Shown in pieces: positions 1 through 7,162 of a stretch of 60,015 bases of DNA. Position numbers and translations under genes: made by a program. Under the pieces are notes generated by a model. The model was not told the origin of the DNA and searched no databases. It saw nothing but the letters and a program-made list of their open reading frames with translations. Origin of the DNA: Pseudomonas sp. UBA5706 (GTDB lineage: Bacteria; Pseudomonadota; Gammaproteobacteria; Pseudomonadales; Pseudomonadaceae); the NCBI RefSeq assembly GCF_002419965.1, contig NZ_DIHC01000054.1, forward strand, positions 1 to 60,015, given 5' to 3'. Within the stretch, counting starts at the first letter, position 1; each line of letters opens with the position of its first letter.

Positions 1-2
1 TC

Positions 3-29
3 GTCGAGTTCAAGCGGGTGACGCCATGA
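3..29 (+). CDS. Possible C-terminal end of an upstream phage gene (partial)
   Basis: One reading frame gives eight codons (VEFKRVTP) and then a TGA at 27-29 that overlaps the ATG of the next gene in an ATGA arrangement. Such four-base overlaps are typical of co-translated phage genes. The fragment is too short to identify, and the frame could be chance. Confidence 0.3.
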   Translation, partial: VEFKRVTP

Positions 30-349
30 CGAAAGAGGAAATCGCAGAGCTTGGCCCAAAGGTCGCAATTGCGATCGAGGCCGGCAAGGCAGCAGCGGCA
101 GCGTGCAACAACGACGGCGGCAGCGCCAACCTCGACAGGGTGGTGATCCCGATCCCTGGTATGCGCGCAGCATCGGTGAAAGGTCTACCGGGCTACGTGC
201 AGAAAAAGCACGGCTATCACCAGCAGGGCATTCACCTCGATACCCCTTGGCCGGGAATCGGCAACCAGCACAGCGCAGGCGTCCAGGCCATGCACAAATC
301 ACTCAAGGATCAGGGCGTGGACTGCTACGTCTACTACCAGATCGACTGA
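26..349 (+). CDS. Hypothetical phage-associated protein, 107 aa
   Basis: I do not recognise this family. The 107-residue protein has an alanine-rich helix (about residues 10-27), then a Gly/His/Tyr-rich middle and a C-terminal part ending CYVYYQID. There is no signal peptide or membrane segment. The start overlaps the possible end of a preceding gene (ATGA), and the same frame remains open upstream to the window edge, so the true start could be earlier. Its position inside the phage-like end suggests a small accessory phage protein. No function is proposed. Confidence 0.55.
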   Translation: MTKEEIAELGPKVAIAIEAGKAAAAACNNDGGSANLDRVVIPIPGMRAASVKGLPGYVQKKHGYHQQGIHLDTPWPGIGNQHSAGVQAMHKSLKDQGVDCYVYYQID

Positions 350-394
350 TTAACCCCAGCCATCCATATGCCTGTCAGTACATAGCGGCACCTT

Positions 395-694
395 CTACCG
401 GCACCACTGACGTTCGCAGGGAATGCCGTTGTGATCACCGTCCATTTTGGTGCCAGGGCAATATTTCAGGAAGTATTTAGCCTCGGCGCACGAAGTCATC
501 TGCGAGCAGTACTTACGACCGTCACATTTGAAAGAACCAGGCGGAGCATTTGAGACGAGCGAAGGGACCGGTGCTTCCTGCCGGACTGTGCGTAGAGGTG
601 CCAAATAATCCCCCGCCCACGCTTTAAACACTGGGGAGGTGCTCAACACAAAAGCCACCAGGAAGGCCAGCAAAACCAGAAATATTCCTTTCAT
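395..694 (-). CDS. Excalibur calcium-binding domain protein, probably exported
   Basis: The 99-residue protein begins with a hydrophobic segment (about residues 4-27) that reads as a signal peptide ending AWA, or as a membrane anchor. The C-terminal 45 residues are an Excalibur domain: Cys57, Cys63, Cys69 and Cys79, then the loop DGDHNG (Asp85, Asp87, Asn89) and CE, the calcium-loop signature of the family. An AAGGAG ribosome site lies 7 bases before the ATG. The gene runs against its phage-type neighbours and has its own upstream space, as lysogenic cargo (moron) genes often do. Excalibur domains are found in many extracellular proteins, often with nucleases. A role for this one is not known. 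Confidence 0.8.
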   Translation of the reverse strand: MKGIFLVLLAFLVAFVLSTSPVFKAWAGDYLAPLRTVRQEAPVPSLVSNAPPGSFKCDGRKYCSQMTSCAEAKYFLKYCPGTKMDGDHNGIPCERQWCR

Positions 695-796
695 TACTCA
701 CTCCTTGATCAATCGCGCATTCACGCGCCGCCTGATTGCCAACGCAAACTTCCTATGAACCATAGCCTGCCGGTGTACGGCGGGCGGGAGATTTCT

Positions 797-1105
797 GTGT
801 CCAAAGAAAACCCGATTCACCAGCAAGACCAGGCCCTGATTGAAGCCATTCATTCACAGCACCTCGAAAGGATAGGAGTGCTGGGCGATGAAGCGATCAA
901 GTTTCAAGACGCCTCTTACGCGGTCGGCAGGCAGCGCGGCTCTAAAGAAGCGAACGAAACGCTGCTCGCCCTGGTGATCCGAATGCGCAGCTACATGGAT
1001 CAGGCAGGCATCGATCCGAGACCTGAGAGCATGAATCCAATGGAGAAGCTTGCTTCGGACATCGACATCGCGCTTGAGGCGTTCAGCGCACTCAACCCCG
1101 CATAG
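797..1105 (+). CDS. Hypothetical phage-associated protein, 102 aa, GTG start
   Basis: No recognised domain. I chose the GTG at 797 (VSKENPIH...) because GGGCGGGAG at 782-790 is a good ribosome site 6 bases upstream; an ATG at 755 in the same frame would add 14 residues but has no comparable site. The product is mostly helical, acidic and soluble, with no membrane segment. It is followed 19 bases later by the DUF4224 gene and then the integrase, so these three are probably one transcript. Function unknown. Confidence 0.6.
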   Translation: MSKENPIHQQDQALIEAIHSQHLERIGVLGDEAIKFQDASYAVGRQRGSKEANETLLALVIRMRSYMDQAGIDPRPESMNPMEKLASDIDIALEAFSALNPA

Positions 1106-1124
1106 ACCCCGGACGGAGGTAGCC

Positions 1125-1319
1125 ATGTTCCTGACAGCAAAAGAAGTGGCCGATCTGACGGGCTATCTTAAACCCAGCGCCCAGATCAAATGGCTCGAGG
1201 CGGAGCGTTACGGATATGCAGTCGGCGGTGACGGACACCCAAAGGTGCTGCGAGAGGTTGTGATATCGCGGTTGGGTGGGATTCAATCGAAGAAAGGACC
1301 GCAATTGCGGCTTGCATGA
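1125..1319 (+). CDS. DUF4224 domain protein, excisionase-like small phage protein
   Basis: A 64-residue protein starting MFLTAKEVADLTG and continuing with a Trp-Leu-x-x-x-Arg-Tyr-Gly-Tyr segment and a VLREVV element. This is the usual form of DUF4224 proteins, which sit directly upstream of tyrosine integrases in proteobacterial phages and resemble short winged-helix excisionases of the MerR/Xis type. GGAGG at 1115-1119 lies 5 bases before the ATG at 1125. The gene ends 9 bases before the integrase start, so the two are surely co-transcribed. A role as recombination directionality factor is inferred from position and size. Confidence 0.75.
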   Translation: MFLTAKEVADLTGYLKPSAQIKWLEAERYGYAVGGDGHPKVLREVVISRLGGIQSKKGPQLRLA

Positions 1320-1328
1320 GGAAGGGAT

Positions 1329-2306
1329 ATGCGCCCTCGGAAGAAAGACCGACACCTGCCGGCGTGCATGTATTTCGCGCACGGTGCTTATTACCTGGTG
1401 CGCAAAGGAAAATGGAGGCGCCTGGACACAGATTATCAGGCGTCCCTAATGCTGTACGCCCGAGAGCAAGGGCGCGCTGGGAAAGGGGGAATGGCCGAGT
1501 TGATCGATGAAGCGTTGGCATACATGAAGCCGGCGCTCGCGGCCAACACGGTTACCCAGTACGAAGCAGCCGCTGAAAAGCTGAAGGATCAGCTTGCGGA
1601 GTTCGAGCCCCGCGACGTGCTTCCCCGCCACGTGGCCGCAATAAAGATGCATGGCGCAGCCACTCCGAACATGAACAATCGGATCATTTCGTTTCTACGT
1701 ATGGTGTTCGCCTACGCCCTCGAAAAAGGCTTGGTTGACTCCAATCCGTGCGTCGGTATCAAACGTCACGCCGAGAAAAAGCGGGACCGGTACCTAACCG
1801 ACGCTGAATTTAATGCGATATGCGCGGGAGCGAGTGACAACATGCGCGCTATTTACGAGATGTGTTATCTGACGGGGCAGCGTATCAGCGACGTGTTGAA
1901 CATTCGGCTAGCAGATATCAGCGATGAGGGGATCGCCTTCACTCAGCAAAAGACGAAGGCAAAACTGATTGTGCGAATGACTCCTGACTTGAAAGCGCTT
2001 ATTGCCAGGGTGAAGGCGTTGCCTCGGAGAGTCAGTGGTCTGACGTTATTCACGGCGCGAAGTGCGGGCAAGCCAGTCAGTTACGACACTGCGAAACAGG
2101 CGTTTCGAGTCGATTGCAAAAAGGCAGGGGTCAAAGGCGCGACGCTTCATGACCTTCGCGCCAAGTCACTTACCGATACTGACAAGCAAGGCAACAACGC
2201 CCAGAAACTTGGAGGCCACAGCGACCCAAGAATGACCGCCCGCTATCTGCGGCTTCGCGAGATCGACATCGCCGAGCCGCCGACAATGCCCAAAAAATCC
2301 CTGTAG
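1329..2306 (+). CDS. int: Phage-type tyrosine recombinase (integrase)
   Basis: Catalyses site-specific integration and excision of the element. The 325-residue protein has an N-terminal arm region (about 1-55), a core-binding SAM-like domain (about 56-145) and a catalytic domain (about 150-325). The catalytic set is complete: Arg185 in TGQRISDVL, a lysine in QQKTKAK (208-212), His274 and Arg277 in LHDLR, His297 in LGGHSDP, and the nucleophile Tyr306 in MTARYLR. GAAGGGA lies just upstream of the ATG. It follows the DUF4224 gene by 9 bases and precedes mutS by 50, which puts the attachment site in or near its 3' end. Nothing suggests inactivation. Confidence 0.93.
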   Translation: MRPRKKDRHLPACMYFAHGAYYLVRKGKWRRLDTDYQASLMLYAREQGRAGKGGMAELIDEALAYMKPALAANTVTQYEAAAEKLKDQLAEFEPRDVLPRHVAAIKMHGAATPNMNNRIISFLRMVFAYALEKGLVDSNPCVGIKRHAEKKRDRYLTDAEFNAICAGASDNMRAIYEMCYLTGQRISDVLNIRLADISDEGIAFTQQKTKAKLIVRMTPDLKALIARVKALPRRVSGLTLFTARSAGKPVSYDTAKQAFRVDCKKAGVKGATLHDLRAKSLTDTDKQGNNAQKLGGHSDPRMTARYLRLREIDIAEPPTMPKKSL

Positions 2307-2356
2307 TATTAGACGAATATCCCTTGTCAAAAAGACAGATCGAGCTAAGCCCCTGA

Positions 2357-4924
2357 ATGTCTGACCTTTCTAGCCATACCCCAATGATGCAGCAGTACTG
2401 GAAGCTGAAAAACCAGCATCCGGACCAATTGATGTTCTATCGCATGGGCGACTTCTACGAGATTTTCTACGAAGACGCCAAGAAGGCCGCCAAGCTGCTG
2501 GATATCACCCTGACCGCGCGCGGCCAGTCGGCAGGCCAGAGTATCCCTATGTGCGGCATTCCTTATCATGCCGCCGAGGGTTATCTGGCCAAGCTGGTGA
2601 AACTGGGCGAATCGGTAGTGATTTGTGAGCAAATCGGCGATCCGGCAACCAGCAAAGGTCCGGTTGACCGTCAGGTGGTGCGGATCATCACGCCCGGCAC
2701 GGTGAGCGATGAAGCGCTGCTCGATGAGCGTCGCGACAACCTGATCGCTGCCGTACTGGGTGACGAGCGCCTGTTCGGACTCGCGGTGCTGGATATCACC
2801 AGCGGCAACTTCAGCGTTCAGGAAATCAAGGGCTGGGAAAATCTGCTCGCGGAACTTGAGCGCATCAACCCGGTTGAATTACTGATCCCCGACGATTGGC
2901 CTCAGGGTTTGCCGGCCGAAAAACGTCGAGGCTCGCGTCGCCGCGCGCCTTGGGATTTCGAGCGGGACTCTGCACACAAGAGTTTGTGTCAGCAGTTTTC
3001 GACTCAGGATCTCAAGGGCTTCGGTTGCGAAAATCTGACCCTGGCTATAGGCGCAGCCGGCTGTTTGCTTGGCTATGCCAAGGAAACCCAACGCACCGCC
3101 CTGCCCCATCTGCGTAGCCTGCGACACGAGCGGATGGATGACACGGTGATCCTTGATGGCGCCAGCCGCCGTAACCTGGAACTGGACACCAATCTGGCTG
3201 GCGGTCGCGATAACACCCTGCAATCGGTCATGGACCGCTGCCAGACCGCCATGGCGACTCGTTTGCTCACGCGCTGGCTGAACCGCCCATTGCGGGATTT
3301 GACGGTACTGCAGGCGCGTCAGGAATCGATCGGCTGTTTCCTTGAGCGCTATCGCTTCGAGCATTTGCAACCGCAACTTAAGGAAATTGGCGATATCGAG
3401 CGGATTCTCGCGCGAATCGGTCTGCGCAATGCCCGCCCCCGGGATCTGGCACGCCTGCGGGACGCTCTTGGAGCGTTGCCGCCATTGCAACTGGCGCTGG
3501 CAGAACTGGAGGCGCCGCATATACAAAAACTGGCAAAAACCGCTGGCACCTATCCCGAACTTGCCGACCTGCTGCAGCGGGCGATCATCGATAACCCGCC
3601 TGCTGTCATTCGTGACGGTGGCGTGTTGAAGACCGGATATGACGGTGAATTGGACGAGCTGCTGTCACTGAGCGAAAACGCCGGCCAGTTCCTGATTGAC
3701 CTGGAAACCCGCGAGAAAGCCCGTACCGGCCTGGCCAACCTCAAGGTCGGCTACAACCGGGTGCATGGCTACTTTATTGAACTGCCGAGCAAGCAGGCCG
3801 AACAGGCACCTGCTGATTACATTCGGCGCCAGACACTCAAAGGCGCCGAGCGCTTTATCACACCGGAGCTCAAGGAGTTCGAGGACAAAGCGCTGTCAGC
3901 CAAGAGCCGCGCCCTGGCTCGAGAAAAGATGCTCTATGAGGCGCTGCTCGAAGACCTCATCGGCCATCTCGCGCCGCTGCAGGACACTGCTACCGCATTG
4001 GCCGAACTGGACGTGCTAAGCAATCTGGCCGAGCGCGCGCTGAATCTGGATCTGAACCGTCCGCGCTTTACCGACGAGCCTTGCATGCGCATCGAGCAAG
4101 GTCGTCACCCGGTGGTCGAACAGGTGCTGACATCACCCTTCGTGGCCAACGACCTGGATCTGAATGACAACACCCGCATGCTGGTCATCACCGGTCCTAA
4201 CATGGGCGGTAAATCTACTTACATGCGCCAGACCGCGCTGATCGTGCTGCTGGCTCACATCGGCAGCTTCGTTCCGGCCGCCAGCTGCGAGCTTTCTCTG
4301 GTTGATCGTATCTTCACCCGTATCGGCTCAAGCGATGACCTGGCGGGCGGGCGCTCGACGTTCATGGTGGAAATGAGCGAAACAGCGAACATCCTGCACA
4401 ACGCCACCGACAAAAGCCTGGTGTTGATGGACGAAGTCGGACGCGGTACCAGCACCTTCGACGGTCTTTCGCTGGCGTGGGCGGCGGCAGAAAGTCTCGC
4501 CCAGTTGCGCGCCTACACGCTGTTCGCTACCCATTATTTCGAGCTGACCGTGTTGCCGGAGAGCGAACCGCTGGTGGCGAACGTGCACCTCAACGCTACC
4601 GAACATAACGAACGGATTGTGTTCCTGCACCGCGTGCTACCAGGGCCTGCGAGTCAGAGCTACGGATTGGCAGTGGCCCAGCTCGCGGGAGTTCCAGGCA
4701 AGGTGATCACCCGCGCCAAGGAGCACTTGCAGCGCCTTGAAACCACCAGCCTGCCCCACGAGCAGCCCAAATCCAAGCCCGGCAAGGCGCCAGCGCCGCA
4801 ACAGGCCGACATGTTCGCCACCCTTGCGCACCCTGTGTTGGAAGAATTGTCGAAACTGAAGATTGACGAAATGACGCCGCGCCAGGCGATCGAATTGTTA
4901 TATGGACTGCAGAACCGGATCTAA
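2357..4924 (+). CDS. mutS: DNA mismatch repair protein MutS
   Basis: Binds mismatches and small loops in DNA and starts methyl-directed repair with MutL. The 855-residue length is normal for gammaproteobacteria. The mismatch-reading Phe33-x-Glu35 motif is in the N-terminal domain (MGDFYEIF). The C-terminal ABC-type ATPase has Walker A GPNMGGKST near residue 613, the STFMVEMSE segment, and the Walker B/D-loop LMDEVGRGTSTFDG. The last 30 residues (DEMTPRQAIELLYGL) are the tetramerisation helix. The integrated element lies directly upstream where cinA is normally found, so the native promoter region may have been replaced or shortened to about 50 bases. Confidence 0.98.
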   Translation: MSDLSSHTPMMQQYWKLKNQHPDQLMFYRMGDFYEIFYEDAKKAAKLLDITLTARGQSAGQSIPMCGIPYHAAEGYLAKLVKLGESVVICEQIGDPATSKGPVDRQVVRIITPGTVSDEALLDERRDNLIAAVLGDERLFGLAVLDITSGNFSVQEIKGWENLLAELERINPVELLIPDDWPQGLPAEKRRGSRRRAPWDFERDSAHKSLCQQFSTQDLKGFGCENLTLAIGAAGCLLGYAKETQRTALPHLRSLRHERMDDTVILDGASRRNLELDTNLAGGRDNTLQSVMDRCQTAMATRLLTRWLNRPLRDLTVLQARQESIGCFLERYRFEHLQPQLKEIGDIERILARIGLRNARPRDLARLRDALGALPPLQLALAELEAPHIQKLAKTAGTYPELADLLQRAIIDNPPAVIRDGGVLKTGYDGELDELLSLSENAGQFLIDLETREKARTGLANLKVGYNRVHGYFIELPSKQAEQAPADYIRRQTLKGAERFITPELKEFEDKALSAKSRALAREKMLYEALLEDLIGHLAPLQDTATALAELDVLSNLAERALNLDLNRPRFTDEPCMRIEQGRHPVVEQVLTSPFVANDLDLNDNTRMLVITGPNMGGKSTYMRQTALIVLLAHIGSFVPAASCELSLVDRIFTRIGSSDDLAGGRSTFMVEMSETANILHNATDKSLVLMDEVGRGTSTFDGLSLAWAAAESLAQLRAYTLFATHYFELTVLPESEPLVANVHLNATEHNERIVFLHRVLPGPASQSYGLAVAQLAGVPGKVITRAKEHLQRLETTSLPHEQPKSKPGKAPAPQQADMFATLAHPVLEELSKLKIDEMTPRQAIELLYGLQNRI

Positions 4925-5155
4925 CGGTATTGGCAACAAGCTGTTAGAATCCCGCGCGGTTTGGGAACGGTACGGCCTGCAGCCGGGCTGTATGAGATCC
5001 GAGCCGCGTTCGAACATGGCGAACCAAGCCAAGCCCTCATGTGCTGTCGCCAGGAGGGCTGGACTGACTGTGTTCTGAATGGCCCGGGAACGATCCCAAC
5101 CGAGCAACCCTGACGTGAAGGGCTCTGCTGCCGCCGCCTGAGGAGAAAATTAGCA

Positions 5156-5479
5156 ATGACCTTCGTCGTCACCGACAACTGCATCAAGTGCAAGTACACC
5201 GACTGCGTAGAAGTCTGTCCGGTGGACTGCTTTTATGAAGGCCCGAATTTCCTGGTGATTCACCCGGACGAGTGCATTGACTGCGCCCTTTGCGAGCCTG
5301 AGTGTCCAGCTACAGCGATTTTCTCGGAAGACGAGATTCCGGCGGGTATGGAAAATTTCATCGAGCTTAACGCGGAGCTGGCTGACGTCTGGCCCAACAT
5401 CACCGAACGTAAAGATGCGTTGCCTGACGCCGCAGAGTGGGATGGCAAGCCTGGCAAGATCGCTGACCTTGAGCGTTGA
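5156..5479 (+). CDS. fdxA: 7Fe ferredoxin ([3Fe-4S][4Fe-4S])
   Basis: Small soluble electron carrier of 107 residues. Nine cysteines are arranged as in the Azotobacter FdI type: Cys9, 12, 17, 21 and 25 in the first half, and Cys40, 43, 46 and 50 in DECIDCALCEPEC. The pattern fits one 3Fe-4S and one 4Fe-4S cluster, with a C-terminal extension packed on the core. GAGGAGA lies 8 bases before the ATG. The 231-base gap from mutS is long enough for its own promoter, and a strong terminator follows 30 bases after the stop, so it is probably monocistronic. This is the conserved neighbour of rsmZ in Pseudomonas. Confidence 0.95.
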   Translation: MTFVVTDNCIKCKYTDCVEVCPVDCFYEGPNFLVIHPDECIDCALCEPECPATAIFSEDEIPAGMENFIELNAELADVWPNITERKDALPDAAEWDGKPGKIADLER

Positions 5480-5508
5480 GCTCTGGCGCGGCACTTGGAA
5501 ACGCAAAC

Positions 5509-5528
5509 AGGCCCTTCGGGGCCTTTTT
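5509..5528 (+). terminator. Rho-independent terminator of fdxA
   Basis: AGGCCC and GGGCCT form a perfect 6-bp stem around a TTCG tetraloop, followed by TTTT. It lies 29 bases after the fdxA stop. Confidence 0.88.
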
Positions 5529-5570
5529 AGCGTCTCGTTCAAAAGGCTGGGGTGCGCTGTTTCGCGAGCA

Positions 5571-5596
5571 AAAAAAAGGGGCGGTTTGACCCGCCC
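5571..5596 (-). terminator. Rho-independent terminator of rsmZ
   Basis: On the minus strand GGGCGG and CCGCCC (plus 5591-5596 and 5579-5584) form a 6-bp GC stem followed by a run of T (plus A5571-5577). A T-run on the other side (5600-5606) may let it also stop read-through from fdxA. Confidence 0.85.
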
Positions 5597-5703
5597 ACAT
5601 TTTTTTCGTAATCCCTTTATTCCTTTTCATCGTCCTGATGAATCGCATCCTGCGATGTCCTTGAGCAGTCTTCCGTGACCACCTGTACCCATCCGTTGGT
5701 ACA
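5571..5703 (-). ncRNA. rsmZ: Regulatory small RNA RsmZ (CsrA/RsmA/RsmE-sequestering)
   Basis: RsmZ titrates RsmA/RsmE (CsrA-family) proteins through repeated GGA motifs and so relieves repression of Gac/Rsm-controlled mRNAs. Read on the minus strand, about 130 nt carry seven GGA motifs (TCC on the plus strand at 5612, 5621, 5633, 5648, 5658, 5672 and 5692). Three are in perfect hairpin loops: TGTACC/GGTACA at the 5' end, ATCGC-AGGAT-GCGAT (5642-5656) and TTCATC-AGGAC-GATGAA (5626-5642). An intrinsic terminator closes it. A promoter at 5710-5737 and a GacA box centred 180 bases upstream fix the direction. The site between fdxA and rpoS is the known rsmZ locus of P. aeruginosa and P. fluorescens. 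The 5' end at 5703 is predicted from the promoter and the 5' hairpin. Confidence 0.92.
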
Positions 5704-5709
5704 GTTCTG

Positions 5710-5737
5710 ATCTTAGTGAAATATCAGCGCAGGGCAA
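5710..5737 (-). promoter_or_regulatory. Predicted sigma-70 promoter of rsmZ
   Basis: On the minus strand a -35 TTGCCC (plus 5732-5737) and a -10 TAAGAT (plus 5710-5715) are separated by 16 bases, each with 4 of 6 matches to consensus. The predicted start at 5703 falls exactly at the first base of the 5' GGA hairpin. Weak boxes are expected for a promoter that depends on GacA. Confidence 0.65.
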
Positions 5738-5874
5738 TACCCACGACTTTGCAAAAAGCGACAGAAATCAAAGCTGTTAAAAAATAAACTCTATTTAAAT
5801 CAACTGGATAATCGATATCTCGCATATGAAAACGTCGCCTGCTGTCAGAAAACAACGTGATCGCTGACAACCTG

Positions 5875-5892
5875 CGTAAGAAATGTCTTACA
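5875..5892. promoter_or_regulatory. GacA box (upstream activating sequence) for rsmZ
   Basis: GTAAG-N6-CTTAC with a 3' A matches the TGTAAG-N6-CTTACA GacA-binding palindrome at all positions but the outer base on one side. Its centre is about 180 bases upstream of the predicted rsmZ start, the distance known for rsmZ in other pseudomonads. The stretch between (about 5740-5870) is AT-rich, which fits a DNA-bending or MvaT/IHF-bound linker. It contains no credible gene. Confidence 0.88.
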
Positions 5893-5990
5893 ACTAAAAT
5901 TAGATAAAATCGCCATTTGCACAAAGATTAAAACTTACGTATAGCCGTTTCTATTTCGCTTAGTCGGGCGTACTTTAAAATTGCCGCAAT

Positions 5991-6016
5991 AAAAAAGCCC
6001 CAGTTAATGGGGCTTT
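5991..6016 (-). terminator. Rho-independent terminator of rpoS
   Basis: AAAGCCCC (5994-6001) and GGGGCTTT (6009-6016) form a perfect 8-bp stem with a 7-base loop. On the minus strand it ends in a T-run (plus A5991-5996). It lies 38 bases beyond the rpoS stop. Confidence 0.9.
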
Positions 6017-6053
6017 AATGATGCCAGTTCGCTATGAACCGGTAATAGCGGCG

Positions 6054-7058
6054 TTACTGAAACAGTGACTCGCTGGACAGGCCATTCTTTTCAAGAATTT
6101 CCCGCAGACGCTTCAATCCCTCGACCTGAATCTGCCGCACCCGCTCGCGAGTCAGGCCGATTTCAAGACCGACGTCTTCAAGCGTGCTGCTTTCATGACC
6201 GCGTAGACCAAAGCGGCGCACTACCACCTCACGCTGCTTATCGGTGAGTTCGGAGAGCCATTGGTCAATGCTTTGGGAGAGGTCATCGTCCTGCAGCAGT
6301 TCACACGGGTCGGTAGGTCGATCGTCTGTCAGGGTATCGAGCAAGGTTTTATCGGAGTCCGGGCCCAGGGATACATCTACCGAGGACACCCGTTCGTTAA
6401 GCCCCAGCATGCGCTTGACCTCGCCTACCGGCTTCTCAAGCAGGCTGGCGATCTCTTCGGGAGAGGGCTCGTGGTCCAGCTTCTGGGTTAACTCGCGCGC
6501 TGCTCGCAGATAGACATTGAGCTCCTTGACCACATGAATCGGCAGGCGGATGGTCCGCGTCTGATTCATGATTGCACGCTCGATAGTTTGGCGTATCCAC
6601 CAGGTCGCGTACGTTGAGAAGCGAAAGCCACGCTCGGGATCGAATTTCTCGACCGCGCGAATCAGGCCAAGATTGCCTTCCTCGATGAGGTCCAGCAAGG
6701 ACAGGCCACGATTAACGTAACGCCTGGCAATTTTAACCACCAGTCGCAAATTGCTTTCAATCATGCGCTTGCGCCCGGCCGGGTCGCCCTTTTGCGACAG
6801 GCGCGCAAAATGGACTTCTTCTTCCGGGGATAGCAAGGGGGAAAAGCCGATTTCATTCAGATACAGTTGCGTGGCATCCAATGCCCGCGTGTAGTCGATG
6901 TATTTGTGCTGTTTGAGTGCTGTCGAGTTTTTGGTTTTCGCACGAACAGAAGGTGCTGCTGGCTTCTCATCCGCTGCAGAATCCAGGACGATTTCGGGCT
7001 CCATGAGGAGCACTTCATCGTCAATGTCAAACTCCGGCACTTCTCTGTTGAGAGCCAT
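6054..7058 (-). CDS. rpoS: RNA polymerase sigma factor RpoS (stationary phase / general stress)
   Basis: Directs RNA polymerase to stationary-phase and stress genes. The 334-residue protein has region 1.2 (ATQLYLNEIG), region 2 with DLIEEGNLGLIRAVEKFD and the promoter-melting FSTYATWWIRQTIERA, region 3 (RLPIHVVKELNVYLRAARE) and region 4 with the ERVRQIQVEGLKRLR helix-turn-helix. AAAGGA precedes the ATG by 8 bases. It is downstream of nlpD, inside which the main rpoS promoter lies in other pseudomonads. Together with rsmZ on its 3' side this makes the locus a hub for stationary-phase control. Confidence 0.98.
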   Translation of the reverse strand: MALNREVPEFDIDDEVLLMEPEIVLDSAADEKPAAPSVRAKTKNSTALKQHKYIDYTRALDATQLYLNEIGFSPLLSPEEEVHFARLSQKGDPAGRKRMIESNLRLVVKIARRYVNRGLSLLDLIEEGNLGLIRAVEKFDPERGFRFSTYATWWIRQTIERAIMNQTRTIRLPIHVVKELNVYLRAARELTQKLDHEPSPEEIASLLEKPVGEVKRMLGLNERVSSVDVSLGPDSDKTLLDTLTDDRPTDPCELLQDDDLSQSIDQWLSELTDKQREVVVRRFGLRGHESSTLEDVGLEIGLTRERVRQIQVEGLKRLREILEKNGLSSESLFQ

Positions 7059-7123
7059 TGTAATAGTCCTTTGGTGAGTTCGACCTCAAGCTCCAGTGGC
7101 GCCTTTTTCCTTGGCATCACGTG

Positions 7124-7153
7124 AGCCTGTCCCCTCTACGGCAGGAACAGGCT
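7124..7153 (-). repeat. Inverted repeat between nlpD and rpoS
   Basis: AGCCTGT at 7124-7130 and ACAGGCT at 7147-7153 form a 7-bp perfect stem just after the nlpD stop. There is no T-run, so it may be a weak terminator, an mRNA-stabilising hairpin or neither. Confidence 0.4.
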
Positions 7154-7162
7154 GGTAACCGA

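Larger units (their letters stand above)
1..2306. mobile_element. Right-hand end of an integrated phage-like element next to mutS
   Basis: Small genes of no known housekeeping function, an opposite-strand cargo gene, a DUF4224 protein and a full-length tyrosine integrase are packed together and stop 50 bases before mutS, where the conserved chromosome begins. The integrase is the last gene, as is usual at an element boundary next to an attachment site. The mutS/cinA interval is a known location for prophages and tailocin clusters in the fluorescens group (my recollection). The left end lies outside the window, so neither the size nor the attachment core can be determined. The right boundary is inferred to lie about 2290-2356. 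Confidence 0.75.

Noticed and set aside
2307..2356. Attachment-site core between integrase and mutS
   Set aside because: Some AT-rich sequence and a 4-bp TGTC/GACA hairpin are present, but without the other end of the element no direct repeat can be shown.
4925..5155. Possible sigma-54 promoter (TGGCA at about 4931) before fdxA
   Set aside because: The -12 element lacks the required GC at the right spacing (TGTTA), so it does not fit a -24/-12 promoter.
5724..5924. 66-codon minus-strand open frame in the rsmZ upstream region
   Set aside because: It spans the GacA box, linker and rsmZ -35 region, has no ribosome site and its translation is unlike any protein. The non-coding reading explains the sequence better.
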